Shown here one piece after another: positions 8,602 to 17,034 of a DNA stretch of 46,152 bases. The notes beneath the pieces are model-generated. The model was not told where the DNA came from. It searched no databases and worked only from the letters and a program-made list of their open reading frames with translations. Numbering within the stretch: position 1 is the first letter of the stretch; every line of letters starts with the position of its first letter. The stretch is from contig JBGSYN010000008.1 of NCBI GenBank assembly GCA_041750975.1, positions 1 through 46,152 of the forward strand, given 5' to 3'. The translations under genes and the position numbers were made by a program. The DNA comes from JBGSYN01 sp041750975. GTDB lineage: Bacteria > Pseudomonadota > Alphaproteobacteria > Geminicoccales > Geminicoccaceae.

Positions 8602-9405
8602 TCAGTCGTCGGAGGCGACTTCAGAGCCGGTTTCCACCTCTTCTTCGCGCCGCCGCCGCCGTTCGGTCATCCGCACCATCCAGATCGAAATCTCATAGAG
8701 AACGATGATCGGCAAACCGAGGCCAATCTGACTGATGATATCAGGCGGTGTCAGCAATGCGGCAACGACGAAGACGCCGACGATGGCATATTTTCGATTG
8801 CGGGCAAGGCTGGCACTGGTCACGAGACCGACCCGTCCCATCAGCGTAAGCGCTACCGGCAATTGAAAACAGAGACCGAACGCAAAAATCAGCTTCATCA
8901 CCAGATCGAGATATTCGCTGACCCTCGCTTCAAGCTCGATCGGTAGCGTTTCGGGCCCGCCGGGCGTCTCGAAACTCAGGAAAAAGCGCCAGGCCAGCGG
9001 GAAGATGACGTAATAGACGATCGCGCCGCCGGTGAAGAACAGCACCGGTGTCGCCGCCAAGAACGGCAGGAACGCCCGCTTTTCATTGCGGTAGAGCCCA
9101 GGTGCGATGAACATCCAGAGCTGGATCGCCACGAACGGAAACGCCAGAAATGCGCCGGCGAAAAAGGCGACCTTCAGATAGGTGAAGAAGGCCTCCGTCA
9201 GCCCGGTGTAGATCATGCGGCGGCCGACCTGGCCCTCGTAGATCTGCGCCAGCGGCTGCACCAGGAATCCGTAGATCTGTTCCTTGAAGAAATAACAAAT
9301 CAGAAAACCGATCAGCACCGCCGCGACCGCATAGGTGAGACGGTTGCGCAGTTCGATCAGGTGATCGAGCAGCGGCATCTCCCGATCGTCGATATCTCTG
9401 ATCAC
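8602..9405 (-). CDS. tatC: Sec-independent protein translocase TatC
   Basis: TatC is the twin-arginine signal receptor of the Tat translocase in the inner membrane. The protein has 267 residues and six predicted membrane helices. The N-terminal signature MPLLDHLIELRNRL, needed for signal peptide binding, is at about residues 10-23. The periplasmic loop and the FAFGLCFQLPVAL segment in the fourth/fifth helix region are conserved. The C-terminal tail is charged (RMTERRRRREEEVETG). The start is GTG 9405, two bases after the tatB stop, so tatB and tatC are translationally close. Confidence 0.97.
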   Translation of the reverse strand: MIRDIDDREMPLLDHLIELRNRLTYAVAAVLIGFLICYFFKEQIYGFLVQPLAQIYEGQVGRRMIYTGLTEAFFTYLKVAFFAGAFLAFPFVAIQLWMFIAPGLYRNEKRAFLPFLAATPVLFFTGGAIVYYVIFPLAWRFFLSFETPGGPETLPIELEARVSEYLDLVMKLIFAFGLCFQLPVALTLMGRVGLVTSASLARNRKYAIVGVFVVAALLTPPDIISQIGLGLPIIVLYEISIWMVRMTERRRRREEEVETGSEVASDD

Positions 9406-9407
9406 GT

Positions 9408-9908
9408 TCAGGACTTGGTCGAAGTCGTGGCGGGCTCGCGGTCGGCCCGGGGATGCTTGGGCCCGAGTTCGTCGGACGGATCGAACGCCTCGTTCCGATC
9501 GGCCGCGCTTGTTGCCACGTCGGCATCGCCGGGCTGCCCGTTAACCGTGCCCCCTGCGCTCTGGCCGTCGTCCGCGATTTTCATCGTCTCGGCCTCGGTC
9601 GCCTTTTTCGGCAATTTCTTGTCCTTGACCTCGAATGCGGTCTTCAGACGGCCATCGGGATCGATCGTGCGTTCGATGGTCTTGCGGAGGTCGGTGCGCC
9701 CCGCCTTATCGATCTCCTTCTTGATGTCGTCGAGTTCCGCTTCGCGCGCCATCTCATCGAGCGAGCGCTGAAACTCACGCATCAAGGACCGGCCCTTGGC
9801 CGACCAGCGACCGACCGTTCGCGCGACGCGCGGCAGATCGCGCGGCCCGATCACGATCAGTGCCACCAGCATGATGATGGCCATTTCGGACCAGCCGAGG
9901 TCGAACAT
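9408..9908 (-). CDS. tatB: Sec-independent protein translocase TatB
   Basis: TatB forms the substrate receptor with TatC. The 166-residue protein starts FDLGWSEMAIIMLVALIVIG with the expected short membrane helix and conserved glutamate (E8). The G-P-R-D-L-P hinge follows, then an amphipathic helix and a long, charged, poorly conserved tail. The tail is highly acidic and carries several K/D/E-rich segments. The gene order tatA-tatB-tatC on one strand and the L-P-R-V-A-R-T-V-G segment separate it from TatA. Confidence 0.95.
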   Translation of the reverse strand: MFDLGWSEMAIIMLVALIVIGPRDLPRVARTVGRWSAKGRSLMREFQRSLDEMAREAELDDIKKEIDKAGRTDLRKTIERTIDPDGRLKTAFEVKDKKLPKKATEAETMKIADDGQSAGGTVNGQPGDADVATSAADRNEAFDPSDELGPKHPRADREPATTSTKS

Positions 9909-9937
9909 GGTTCAAGGCTCCCGCATACGGGATCGTC

Positions 9938-10171
9938 TCAGCTTTGCGCCGTCTGATCCTTCTTCAACGATGGATCCGCAGCGTGCGGGGTTCCGTCGGC
10001 GCTGAGCGTCCTCGGCCCCTTCTCATCTCCTTCGTCCTCTTCCTTGAGGCCGGATTTGAAATTCTTCACGCCCTTCGCCACATCGCCCATCACTTTCGGC
10101 AGCTTACCAGCGCCGAATAGGATCAGGACGATCAGCAGGACCAAAACGACCTGCCAAATACCAATGCTCAT
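9938..10171 (-). CDS. tatA: Sec-independent protein translocase TatA
   Basis: TatA makes the oligomeric pore of the Tat system. The true start is ATG 10171 (MSIGIWQVVLVLLIVLILFG), with GGAG seven to eight bases upstream; the frame continues to 10216 without support. This gives 77 residues: one short membrane helix, the F-G-A-G-K-L-P hinge, an amphipathic helix (VMGDVAKGVKNFKSGL) and an acidic tail. It is first in the tatABC group, about 95 bases after the end of the upstream ABC ATPase gene, so an extra promoter could lie between them. Confidence 0.96.
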   Translation of the reverse strand: MSIGIWQVVLVLLIVLILFGAGKLPKVMGDVAKGVKNFKSGLKEEDEGDEKGPRTLSADGTPHAADPSLKKDQTAQS

Positions 10172-10266
10172 CAGATGCTCCTGGATAGAGTTCGAAACCG
10201 TTCGGCCCAGCTGCATTCGGCTGGCCTCGGAAACTTTCCCTTATACATGGCCCGATCACCGCCATG

Positions 10267-11421
10267 TCAACTTTGTGGATAGACAAATACCTCGTCGAGG
10301 TCGAGCCCAATCGCAACCTCGTCATGAGGGATTTCCGATGCACGTACCCGCTGATGAACATCGAAAGTCGAGCCATCCGCCAGACCGAGCTTGATCAACG
10401 ATACCGGCCCCAATGGCTGGACCTTGATGACTTTCGCCATGATGCCGTCCGCCATGTGCGGGTCCAGCAGGCGAACAGCGCTGACCCTAACCGCCACTTC
10501 GACCAGGCTGCCGTCTTCGATATCGGTTACCGGTACCGGGCCGAGCGGTGTCGCCGCCCACCCCTGCGCGACGCGAGCGCGATAGCGCCTTACCGTATCG
10601 AAAAAACTCGCGACGAACGCATTGACCGGCTGGGCATGAAGCTGCTGCGGCGACCCGCTTTGGACCAGCCTGCCCTCCTGTATGGCGTGGATCCGGTCAC
10701 CGGCCCGCACGGCCTCGTCGGGGTCGTGGGTCACCAGCAATGTCGGGGTGCCGGAAGCCCTGAGTATGGCGAACGTCTCTTCGCGGATCTGGGCCCGCAG
10801 GCTCATGTCCAGAGCCGAGAACGCCTCATCGAGCAACATCAGCTCGGGCACGGGAGCGAGAGCGCGGGCGAGGCCGACGCGCTGCTGTTCACCGCCGGAC
10901 AACATGTGCGGATATTTCTCCGCGTGCCGCGCCATGTTGACCCGTTCGAGCAGCATGGCGACACGGCGCTTCCGAGTCTTGCGCGGAAGTCGCCTGATGC
11001 CAAAGGCTATATTCGCCTGGACCGTAAGATGCGGAAAAAGTGCGAAATCCTGAAACATCAAGCCGACGCGGCGTTGCTCCGGTGGTACCTGGTGGTCCCG
11101 GGCCGCGAGCAGGCGCTCGTTCAAGACGATCCGGCCTTCGCGCAGCCGCTCGAGACCGGCAATGAGCCTCAGGGTCGTGGTCTTGCCGCAACCCGACGGA
11201 CCGACCAGGCAATGCACCTCGCCCGGCTCGATCCGGAGGTCGATACCTTCAAGGACAAACGTCTTGCCGTAGCGATGACGCAGTCCTTCGACCCGCAACC
11301 CCGAAGGCGGCTTCTGCAGTTTCAACGATGTCGCCAACGGCCGCCCGGCTGCACAAATTCCAAAATGAGAACGCCACTCAGACCGGTCCGAGCTTCGGTC
11401 GAACCGGTCGAGACTGAACAT
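10267..11421 (-). CDS. ABC transporter ATP-binding protein, FbpC/PotA-like, without a visible partner
   Basis: This is a complete ABC ATPase with a C-terminal regulatory domain. The Walker A motif GPSGCGKTT is at about residues 74-82, the Q-loop region reads GLMFQDFALFPH, the signature is LSGGEQQR, Walker B is LMLLDEAFSALD and the switch histidine is in LLVTHDPDEA. Residues after about 270 look like a TOBE-type domain (VAVRVSAVRLL, VIKVQPLGPVSLIKL). The architecture resembles ferric iron, spermidine or sulfate importers (FbpC, PotA, CysA). No permease or binding-protein gene lies nearby. The ATG directly follows the scpB stop codon. The first 40 or so residues are not conserved-looking, and an internal start is possible. 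Confidence 0.85.
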   Translation of the reverse strand: MFSLDRFDRSSDRSEWRSHFGICAAGRPLATSLKLQKPPSGLRVEGLRHRYGKTFVLEGIDLRIEPGEVHCLVGPSGCGKTTTLRLIAGLERLREGRIVLNERLLAARDHQVPPEQRRVGLMFQDFALFPHLTVQANIAFGIRRLPRKTRKRRVAMLLERVNMARHAEKYPHMLSGGEQQRVGLARALAPVPELMLLDEAFSALDMSLRAQIREETFAILRASGTPTLLVTHDPDEAVRAGDRIHAIQEGRLVQSGSPQQLHAQPVNAFVASFFDTVRRYRARVAQGWAATPLGPVPVTDIEDGSLVEVAVRVSAVRLLDPHMADGIMAKVIKVQPLGPVSLIKLGLADGSTFDVHQRVRASEIPHDEVAIGLDLDEVFVYPQS

Positions 11422-11961
11422 CTAGCGAGCGACACTCGGCTTGAAAAGAGCGGCCCCCTCGAGTTCGTCGAGCCGCGGCAGATCATCGAGCGAAGCCAGC
11501 CCGAAATGATCGAGAAAGGCGGTGGTGGTCACCCAGGTGACCGGCTGTCCCGGCGTATCCCTGCGGCCACGCGGGATCACCCAACCGGCATCGACCAGAT
11601 TGTCGAGCGTGCCGCGGCTGATGCTGACACCGCGCAAGGCCTCGATTTCGGCTCGCGTCACGGGTTGCTGATAGGCAATGATGGCCAGCATTTCCAAAGC
11701 AGCGCGGGTCAGACGCCGGGGCCGCCGGTCGAACTTGCGCAGCGCCGTCGCCAATTCCGGGGCCGTGCGAAAGGCCCAGCATTTGTTGCAGCACTCGAGG
11801 CGAACGCCGCGTCCGGCATAGTCCCGCTGCAACTCCTCGAGGATGTCTCGGGCAATTGCGCCATCGGCGAGGCTCGCCTGGATCTCGGCCTCCAGCACCG
11901 GCTCGCTCGAAGCGAAGACCAGCGCCTCGACGATCAGCTTGGATGGAGCGATTTCGTTCAA
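11422..11961 (-). CDS. scpB: Segregation and condensation protein B
   Basis: ScpB is the winged-helix partner of ScpA and SMC in the bacterial condensin complex. The 179-residue protein has the two winged-helix domains of the family. The opening KLIVEALVFASSEPV and the segment AALEMLAIIAYQQPVTRAEIEALRGV, here split around residues 90-115, are the typical motifs, with the R-G-V-x-x-x-x-T-L-x-x-L-V-D turn after. The start ATG 11961 overlaps the scpA stop by 4 bases, indicating translational coupling. The stop touches the next ATG (ABC ATPase). Confidence 0.95.
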   Translation of the reverse strand: MNEIAPSKLIVEALVFASSEPVLEAEIQASLADGAIARDILEELQRDYAGRGVRLECCNKCWAFRTAPELATALRKFDRRPRRLTRAALEMLAIIAYQQPVTRAEIEALRGVSISRGTLDNLVDAGWVIPRGRRDTPGQPVTWVTTTAFLDHFGLASLDDLPRLDELEGAALFKPSVAR

Positions 11962-12689
11962 AGTTGCCTTACCATGATAGGTCCGAACGGATTATCCTGC
12001 CTGATCTCCAGCCTGCCCTGCCGCGCCAGTTCGAGACCGGCGACGAAGTTCGAGGCGATGGCGGAGCGCCGGTGAACGTCATCGCGCAATATTTCGGGCA
12101 GATAGCGCAGCAGATCGCTCCAATCCTGGTTGGCGAGCTGCAGAGACAGGCGCGCCAGCGCAGCTTCGACCGAATCCAGTTTGCGGGGCGGGAGATATAC
12201 GGTGACATCGCTTCTGGCCGTAACGACGCGCGCATAAGCCCGCAGCAGCTCGGCAAGATCGACCCTGATTTCCCCATGGCGCACGACCGGCACGGCCTCG
12301 GGGGCGCCCCGCACGAACCGGTCCTCATGCAGCTTGGGCTGCTCCAACAGGGCTTCGCCGGCCCGGCGCAGGGCGTCGAGACGCCGCAGACGAGCGGCCA
12401 GTTCCTCGGCGACGGCCTCGGCATCCGGCTCATCCCGTTCAAGCGGCGGCAGCAGCAGTTGCGACTTGAGGTAGGCCAGCCACGCCGCCATGACGAGATA
12501 TTCCGAGGCGAGCCTGAGCTCGAGTTGTTGCGCATTCTTCAGGTAGGCGAGGAATTGCTCGGCAAGATCGAGGATCGAGATCCGGGCGAGGTCGACCTTA
12601 TGAGTACGCGCGAGTTCGAGGAGGAGGTCGAGCGGGCCCTCGAAACCCTCAAGATCGACGACGAACCTCGCTTCGACCTGGTCCTCCAT
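11958..12689 (-). CDS. scpA: Segregation and condensation protein A
   Basis: ScpA is the kleisin subunit that bridges the SMC heads. The start ATG 12689 (MEDQVEARFVVDLEGFEGPL) gives 243 residues. The N-terminal F-E-G-P-L-D-L-L-L-E-L motif is diagnostic. The I-S-I-L-D-L-A-E-Q-F-L region and the Y-L-V-M-A-A-W-L-A-Y-L-K-S segment follow near residue 75, and a C-terminal winged helix ends the protein. The frame is open far upstream, but that stretch lies within the M50 peptidase gene on the same strand and is a shadow. Two bases separate it from the M50 stop. Confidence 0.95.
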   Translation of the reverse strand: MEDQVEARFVVDLEGFEGPLDLLLELARTHKVDLARISILDLAEQFLAYLKNAQQLELRLASEYLVMAAWLAYLKSQLLLPPLERDEPDAEAVAEELAARLRRLDALRRAGEALLEQPKLHEDRFVRGAPEAVPVVRHGEIRVDLAELLRAYARVVTARSDVTVYLPPRKLDSVEAALARLSLQLANQDWSDLLRYLPEILRDDVHRRSAIASNFVAGLELARQGRLEIRQDNPFGPIMVRQL

Positions 12690-12691
12690 GA

Positions 12692-13384
12692 TCAGAACAT
12701 GAAGCCGCTGAGTTGCAGGAGCAGGCCCGCCAGTCCGTTCGTCAACGGCAGCAGGATCGACGCAATCGGATTGAAGGCGAAGCCCAGGGCTTGTGCCAGG
12801 AATGGGACCAGAAAGATCACGCCAAGCAGGATGAACAAACCGTACCGTTCGAGCTGCGCAAATTGGTAGTCGTAGGGCTTGGGCAGGAGTCCGGTGAGAA
12901 TCCTGCCACCGTCGAGCGGCGGAATCGGCAGCATGTTGAAGACCGCCAGAATGCAGTTGAAGATCAAGGCGAATTGCAGGTTCTGGGTAATCCACGCAGC
13001 AACTCTGCTGTCGCCGCCGGCAAAGATGTGGAGGAGGAAGGCCGCCAACAGGCCCAGTATGACGTTCGATCCAGGGCCCGCCAGCGCCACCCAAATCATG
13101 TCGCGCTTGGGGTTGTTGAGGCGATGAAAGGCTACCGGCACGGGTTTGGCGAAGCCGATAATGAAGGGCGAGCCTGCCAGCAGGAGCATCCCTGGGATCA
13201 ACAAGGTCCCCATCGGATCGATATGCGGGATCGGGTTCAAGGTCACCCGGCCCAGCCGCTTGGCGGTATCGTCGCCCAACCGGTTGGCCATCCATCCATG
13301 CGCCGCCTCGTGGAGAACGATGGCCAACACCAGCGGGATCAGCATCACCGAGAGAGCGTTACCGATCTGAGAAAAATCAGGCAT
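12692..13384 (-). CDS. Site-2 protease family (M50) membrane metallopeptidase
   Basis: This is a predicted intramembrane zinc metalloprotease of the SpoIVFB/YwhC-like branch of family M50. The active-site HEAAHGWMANRLGDDTA motif is at about residues 25-41. The second zinc ligand lies in the I-P-P-L-D-G-G-R motif near residue 155, a typical N-x-x-P-x-x-x-L-D-G arrangement. Several hydrophobic segments surround these, and the length (230 residues) fits. The ATG 13384 immediately follows the nagZ stop codon. Substrates are unknown; genes of this class often sit beside scpAB, probably by operon conservation and not by shared function. Confidence 0.9.
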   Translation of the reverse strand: MPDFSQIGNALSVMLIPLVLAIVLHEAAHGWMANRLGDDTAKRLGRVTLNPIPHIDPMGTLLIPGMLLLAGSPFIIGFAKPVPVAFHRLNNPKRDMIWVALAGPGSNVILGLLAAFLLHIFAGGDSRVAAWITQNLQFALIFNCILAVFNMLPIPPLDGGRILTGLLPKPYDYQFAQLERYGLFILLGVIFLVPFLAQALGFAFNPIASILLPLTNGLAGLLLQLSGFMF

Positions 13385-14401
13385 TCATGTCAGTCGTTTG
13401 AGGAAACGCTCCAGGTCTTCCGCCCGCGGTCTGGCTGCAAGATCCAGGCGTCGCGGCTGGCGAGCCGCTTCTAAAAGCCCTGCGCAAACCTTTTCGTCAA
13501 CATCAGGCACGGCCTGCAGCAGCGCCTCGGCCTCCTCGATCCGGCCGGTGCAGTGGACCGCAAGGTCGCAGCCGGCGTCGAGAACGCCCCTCGCCCGCTC
13601 GACGAGGCTGCCGGAAAGCGCCTGCATCGAGATGTCGTCGCTGAGGATGATCCCCTCGAAGCCGATGGCGCCGCGGATCACATCTTCGATCACCAGCCGC
13701 GATTGCGAGGCCGGATAATCCGGGTCGATCGCCTCATAGACGATGTGGGCGGTGATTGCGAAAGGAACGTTGCGGCAGGCGATAAAGGGGATGAAGTCGC
13801 TGGCTTCGAGTTCCCCGAGGCTTGCAGTCACCCGCGGCAGCTTCGCGTGGCTGTCGACGACGGCGCGTCCGTGGCCCGGCAAATGCTTGATGACGGGCAG
13901 AACGTTTCCGCGTTCGAAGGCGTCGATCGTCGCCTGACCCAATCGCGCGACGAGCAGAGGGTTTCGGGCGAAGGCACGATCGCCGATTGCATCCGTCATC
14001 CGCTCGGTGGCGACATCGAGCACCGGCGCGCAGACCACGTCGATCCCGGCGTCGCGCAGATCATTGGCGATGAGGCCCGCATGAACGCTCGCCGCCTCAA
14101 GGCCCGCTTCGAGATCGATCGTCGCGAGATCGCCAATCGCCTTGAGTGGGGGAACCTCGCACCAACGGGGCGGCCGCAGGCGGGCCACACGACCTCCCTC
14201 CTGATCGACGAAGATCAGAGGGTGCCAGTGCGGCACCGCCCGATGCAGTTCACTGACCAAACCCGCGAGTTGGGCGGGGTCATCGCAGTTGCGGCGGAAC
14301 AAGATGAAACCTGCCGGACGATGCCTGATGAAGAGTTGCCGCTCGGCCTCGCTCAGCGCGGTCCCTTTCAGGCCGACGATTAAGGCTTTTGGGGCTTGCA
14401 C
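13385..14401 (-). CDS. nagZ: Beta-N-acetylhexosaminidase NagZ
   Basis: NagZ is a cytoplasmic glycoside hydrolase of family 3 that removes N-acetylglucosamine from anhydro-muropeptides in peptidoglycan recycling. Diagnostic segments are FVDQEGGRVARL near residue 75 (substrate binding) and KHLPGHGRAVVDSH near residue 165, which carries the family-specific Asp-His catalytic loop. ILSDDISMQAL near residue 250 supplies the nucleophile aspartate. The preferred start is GTG 14401, which overlaps the SPOR gene stop by one base (TAGTG) and gives 338 residues. A TTG at 14425 is also in frame. The gene follows the SPOR protein gene, a common alphaproteobacterial order. Confidence 0.94.
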   Translation of the reverse strand: MQAPKALIVGLKGTALSEAERQLFIRHRPAGFILFRRNCDDPAQLAGLVSELHRAVPHWHPLIFVDQEGGRVARLRPPRWCEVPPLKAIGDLATIDLEAGLEAASVHAGLIANDLRDAGIDVVCAPVLDVATERMTDAIGDRAFARNPLLVARLGQATIDAFERGNVLPVIKHLPGHGRAVVDSHAKLPRVTASLGELEASDFIPFIACRNVPFAITAHIVYEAIDPDYPASQSRLVIEDVIRGAIGFEGIILSDDISMQALSGSLVERARGVLDAGCDLAVHCTGRIEEAEALLQAVPDVDEKVCAGLLEAARQPRRLDLAARPRAEDLERFLKRLT

Positions 14402-15240
14402 TAATTGGCGGCGACGACGAAGCAATCACCGCCGCGCTGTTTGACTGCGGCGCAGACCGATGACGCGCTGTCGCGGTCGGGGAACGGCCCGGCCTGCAGA
14501 CGAAACACGGTCTCAGCACCGGTCGAGCGCGCGATATGGGGCGAGAGATCGGCGATCACCTCGCCAAAGCGCTCGCGATAGGCCGCCCAGGCAAGACGTG
14601 CCGCAATATCGCTGCCGAAAGCGCCAAGCTGCAGACGGAAATCGATCTGAGGCTGGGCCGGCGGTTGGGCTTCAGGTTGGGCAGGAGGCTCGGGAACGGC
14701 GGCGATTACCGGCTCCGTTACGGGTTCAGGCTCGGCGACGGGCTCGGGTTCCGGTGTCGGCTCCGGTTCTGGCTCGGGCGGGTTCGAAGGCCCTAGATCG
14801 GCGACATCCGCCGGCGGTTCGAGAGGTTCAGGGGCCGTTTCAGGCTCGACGGGGGCGGGCACCGGGTCGGGCGGTGCGATCGGCGTCGCCTGCTCGACGG
14901 CGGGCTCTTCGACCTCGGGCGGCCGGTCGGCGGGAACTGGGTCGATGGGCGGCGGATCTTCGAAAACCGAAGGAGCCTCGCGCGGCAAAATACGCTCCGG
15001 CCGTGCGGGTTCCGGCTCGTCCTCCAGCGCCGCGACGACGTTGGAGGATTCGTTCGCGACCTCGAGGCCGCCCGGATCATCCGGGGCATATTTCAACGGC
15101 TCGCGAGGGGCTCGTACCAGGATCGGATCGCCGTTGCCGCCGAACCGCTCCATATAGGCGGCGAAGACGACGGCTCCGAAAAACCCGAACACCACGACAA
15201 TGGCACCCCACAAAAACAGTCGTCGAGAACCTCTCATCAC
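14401..15240 (-). CDS. SPOR domain-containing membrane protein
   Basis: This is an inner-membrane protein with a peptidoglycan-binding SPOR domain, so a role at the division site is likely. The N-terminal membrane segment (about residues 8-29) is followed by a long periplasmic linker (about 50-195) that is extraordinarily rich in Pro, Glu and Ala, with repeated P-E-P-E-P units. The SPOR domain is at about 198-279 (FRLQLGAFGSDIAARLAWAA, then VFRLQAGPFPDRDSA and a C-terminal CFVV). The frame opens GTG ATG; ATG 15237 is equally possible because GAGGGG abuts the GTG. It sits between argS and nagZ. FtsN-like by architecture only. Confidence 0.9.
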   Translation of the reverse strand: MMRGSRRLFLWGAIVVVFGFFGAVVFAAYMERFGGNGDPILVRAPREPLKYAPDDPGGLEVANESSNVVAALEDEPEPARPERILPREAPSVFEDPPPIDPVPADRPPEVEEPAVEQATPIAPPDPVPAPVEPETAPEPLEPPADVADLGPSNPPEPEPEPTPEPEPVAEPEPVTEPVIAAVPEPPAQPEAQPPAQPQIDFRLQLGAFGSDIAARLAWAAYRERFGEVIADLSPHIARSTGAETVFRLQAGPFPDRDSASSVCAAVKQRGGDCFVVAAN

Positions 15241-15285
15241 CCCCTCAGCAGATCATCGCCGTGGCCCGGAATCGGCCGGGTCCCA

Positions 15286-17034
15286 TCATGACAATTCATC
15301 GACCGCCGCCACCCCCATAAGGTCGAGGCCGCCGGCCAGGACCACGCGGACCGCCTCGAGCATGGCGAGGCGCGCCATGGTCAGGCTCTCATTGTCGGCG
15401 ATCAGGAAGCGCAGTTCCGGCTGCTCGCGTCCCCGCGTGTGCTGGGCATGAAGGGCACTTGCCAAGTCATAGAGATAAAAAGCGATCCGGTGCGGTTCGG
15501 CATGAACCGCGGCAAGCTCGACGGTGCGCGGATATTCCGCGAGCTTTCTGATCATCGCCTGTTCGCCTTCATCGGCCAGCAGTCCAAGGTCGGCCTCGAT
15601 CAGTTCATCCCTTTCGGGTTTGCCAAACATGTCCACAGCGTTGCGGAAAACGGAACAAATCCGAGCATGGGCATATTGCACATAAAACACCGGGTTGTCG
15701 CGTGAACGTTCGGTGACTTTCTCGAAGTCGAACTCGAGCGGTGCGTCGTTCTTGCGGGTCAGCATGATAAACCGCACGACATCGCGGCCGACTTCGTCGA
15801 CCACGTCGCGCAAATTGACGATGCGGCCGGCGCGCTTCGACATCTTGAGCGCGGTGCCGCCGACCATGAAATTGACCAGCTGGCAGATCTTGGCATCGAA
15901 TCTCGCCCGATCCTGGCTGAAGGCGCGCACGGCGGCCTGCATCCGCTTGAGGTAGCCGCCGTGATCGGCGCCCAGGACATCGATCATCCAGGCAGCGCCC
16001 CTGCGGTATTTGTCGAGATGATAGGCGACGTCCGCTGCGAAATAGGTCCACATGCCATTCGAGCGCTTGAGCGGCCGATCGCTGTCGTCGCCGAACGCCG
16101 ATGACCGAAACAAGAGGAGCGGCGTCGGCTCCCAATCCTCGAGCATCTTGCCCTTGGGCGGCGGCAATTCACCGGTATAGATCAGGCCGAGTTCATCGAG
16201 ATCGTGCAGCGCCTGCTCGATCTTGCCTTCGTCGCGCAACGCTTTTTCCGACGAGAAGCGGTCGAAGGCGACGCCCAGCGACGCCAGATCATCGCGAATG
16301 CGCGCCATCATGAGGTCGACCCCGAAGCGCTCGAAGGCGGGCAGCCATTCGACTTCTTCGGCCGAGAGCCACTTCTCGCCTTCGCGCTGCGCCAGCTCGC
16401 TGCCGGCGCCCTTGAGGTATTCGCCAGGGTAGAGGCCTTCGGGAATCGCACCGATGGTCTCGCCAAGGGCTTCGCGATAGCGGAGGTGCAGCGAGCGGGC
16501 CAGGACCTCGATCTGCTGACCGGCATCGTTGATGTAGTATTCGCGGGTTACGGCAAAGCCCGCTTTGGCGAGGACATTGGCCAGCGCGTCGCCGAAGACC
16601 GTGCCCCTCGCATGGCCGATATGGAGCGGGCCGGTAGGGTTCGCCGAACAGAATTCGACATTGACCGCCTGGCCGCGGCCAATCTCGCTCTGCCCGTAGT
16701 CCGGACCGGCGCGAATCGCTTCATGGACCCGGCGCCACCAGAATTCAGGCTGCAGGGTGAGATTAATGAAGCCAGGCGGCACGGTTTCGACCGAGCCAAT
16801 GATCTCGTTTTGTTCGAGCCTTCCCGTCAGCAATGCGGCGATGTCGAGAGGTTTGCGCCTGGCCTGCTTGGCCAGGACCAGGGCCGCGTTGGTGGCGGCC
16901 TCGCCATGGCTCGGATCGCGCGGCGGCTCGACCGTCACCCGCTCAAGATCCAGCCCGTCGGGCAGTTCGCCCGCGGCAACCGCATCTGCAACCGCGTCGC
17001 GAACATAATCCAGAAGCTGGGCAAATGGGTTCAC
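15286..17034 (-). CDS. argS: Arginine--tRNA ligase
   Basis: This class I aminoacyl-tRNA synthetase attaches arginine to tRNA-Arg. The 582-residue protein has the N-terminal additional domain, then the HIGH-type signature SANPTGPLHIGHARG at about residues 130-144. The Rossmann-fold core contains a KMSKR-type KMSKRAGRIV near residue 395. The C-terminal DALR anticodon-binding domain contains VQYAHARICSVFRNA near 450. The start is GTG 17034, overlapping the dgt stop by 4 bases, so dgt and argS are translationally coupled. Confidence 0.97.
   Translation of the reverse strand: MNPFAQLLDYVRDAVADAVAAGELPDGLDLERVTVEPPRDPSHGEAATNAALVLAKQARRKPLDIAALLTGRLEQNEIIGSVETVPPGFINLTLQPEFWWRRVHEAIRAGPDYGQSEIGRGQAVNVEFCSANPTGPLHIGHARGTVFGDALANVLAKAGFAVTREYYINDAGQQIEVLARSLHLRYREALGETIGAIPEGLYPGEYLKGAGSELAQREGEKWLSAEEVEWLPAFERFGVDLMMARIRDDLASLGVAFDRFSSEKALRDEGKIEQALHDLDELGLIYTGELPPPKGKMLEDWEPTPLLLFRSSAFGDDSDRPLKRSNGMWTYFAADVAYHLDKYRRGAAWMIDVLGADHGGYLKRMQAAVRAFSQDRARFDAKICQLVNFMVGGTALKMSKRAGRIVNLRDVVDEVGRDVVRFIMLTRKNDAPLEFDFEKVTERSRDNPVFYVQYAHARICSVFRNAVDMFGKPERDELIEADLGLLADEGEQAMIRKLAEYPRTVELAAVHAEPHRIAFYLYDLASALHAQHTRGREQPELRFLIADNESLTMARLAMLEAVRVVLAGGLDLMGVAAVDELS

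Noticed and set aside
10264..12075. 603-residue plus-strand open frame
   Set aside because: Antisense to the ABC ATPase and scpB, both clear genes; no domain and no ribosome site.
12690..13295. N-terminal extension of the scpA frame
   Set aside because: This stretch is the M50 peptidase gene in another frame of the same strand; ScpA begins properly at 12689.
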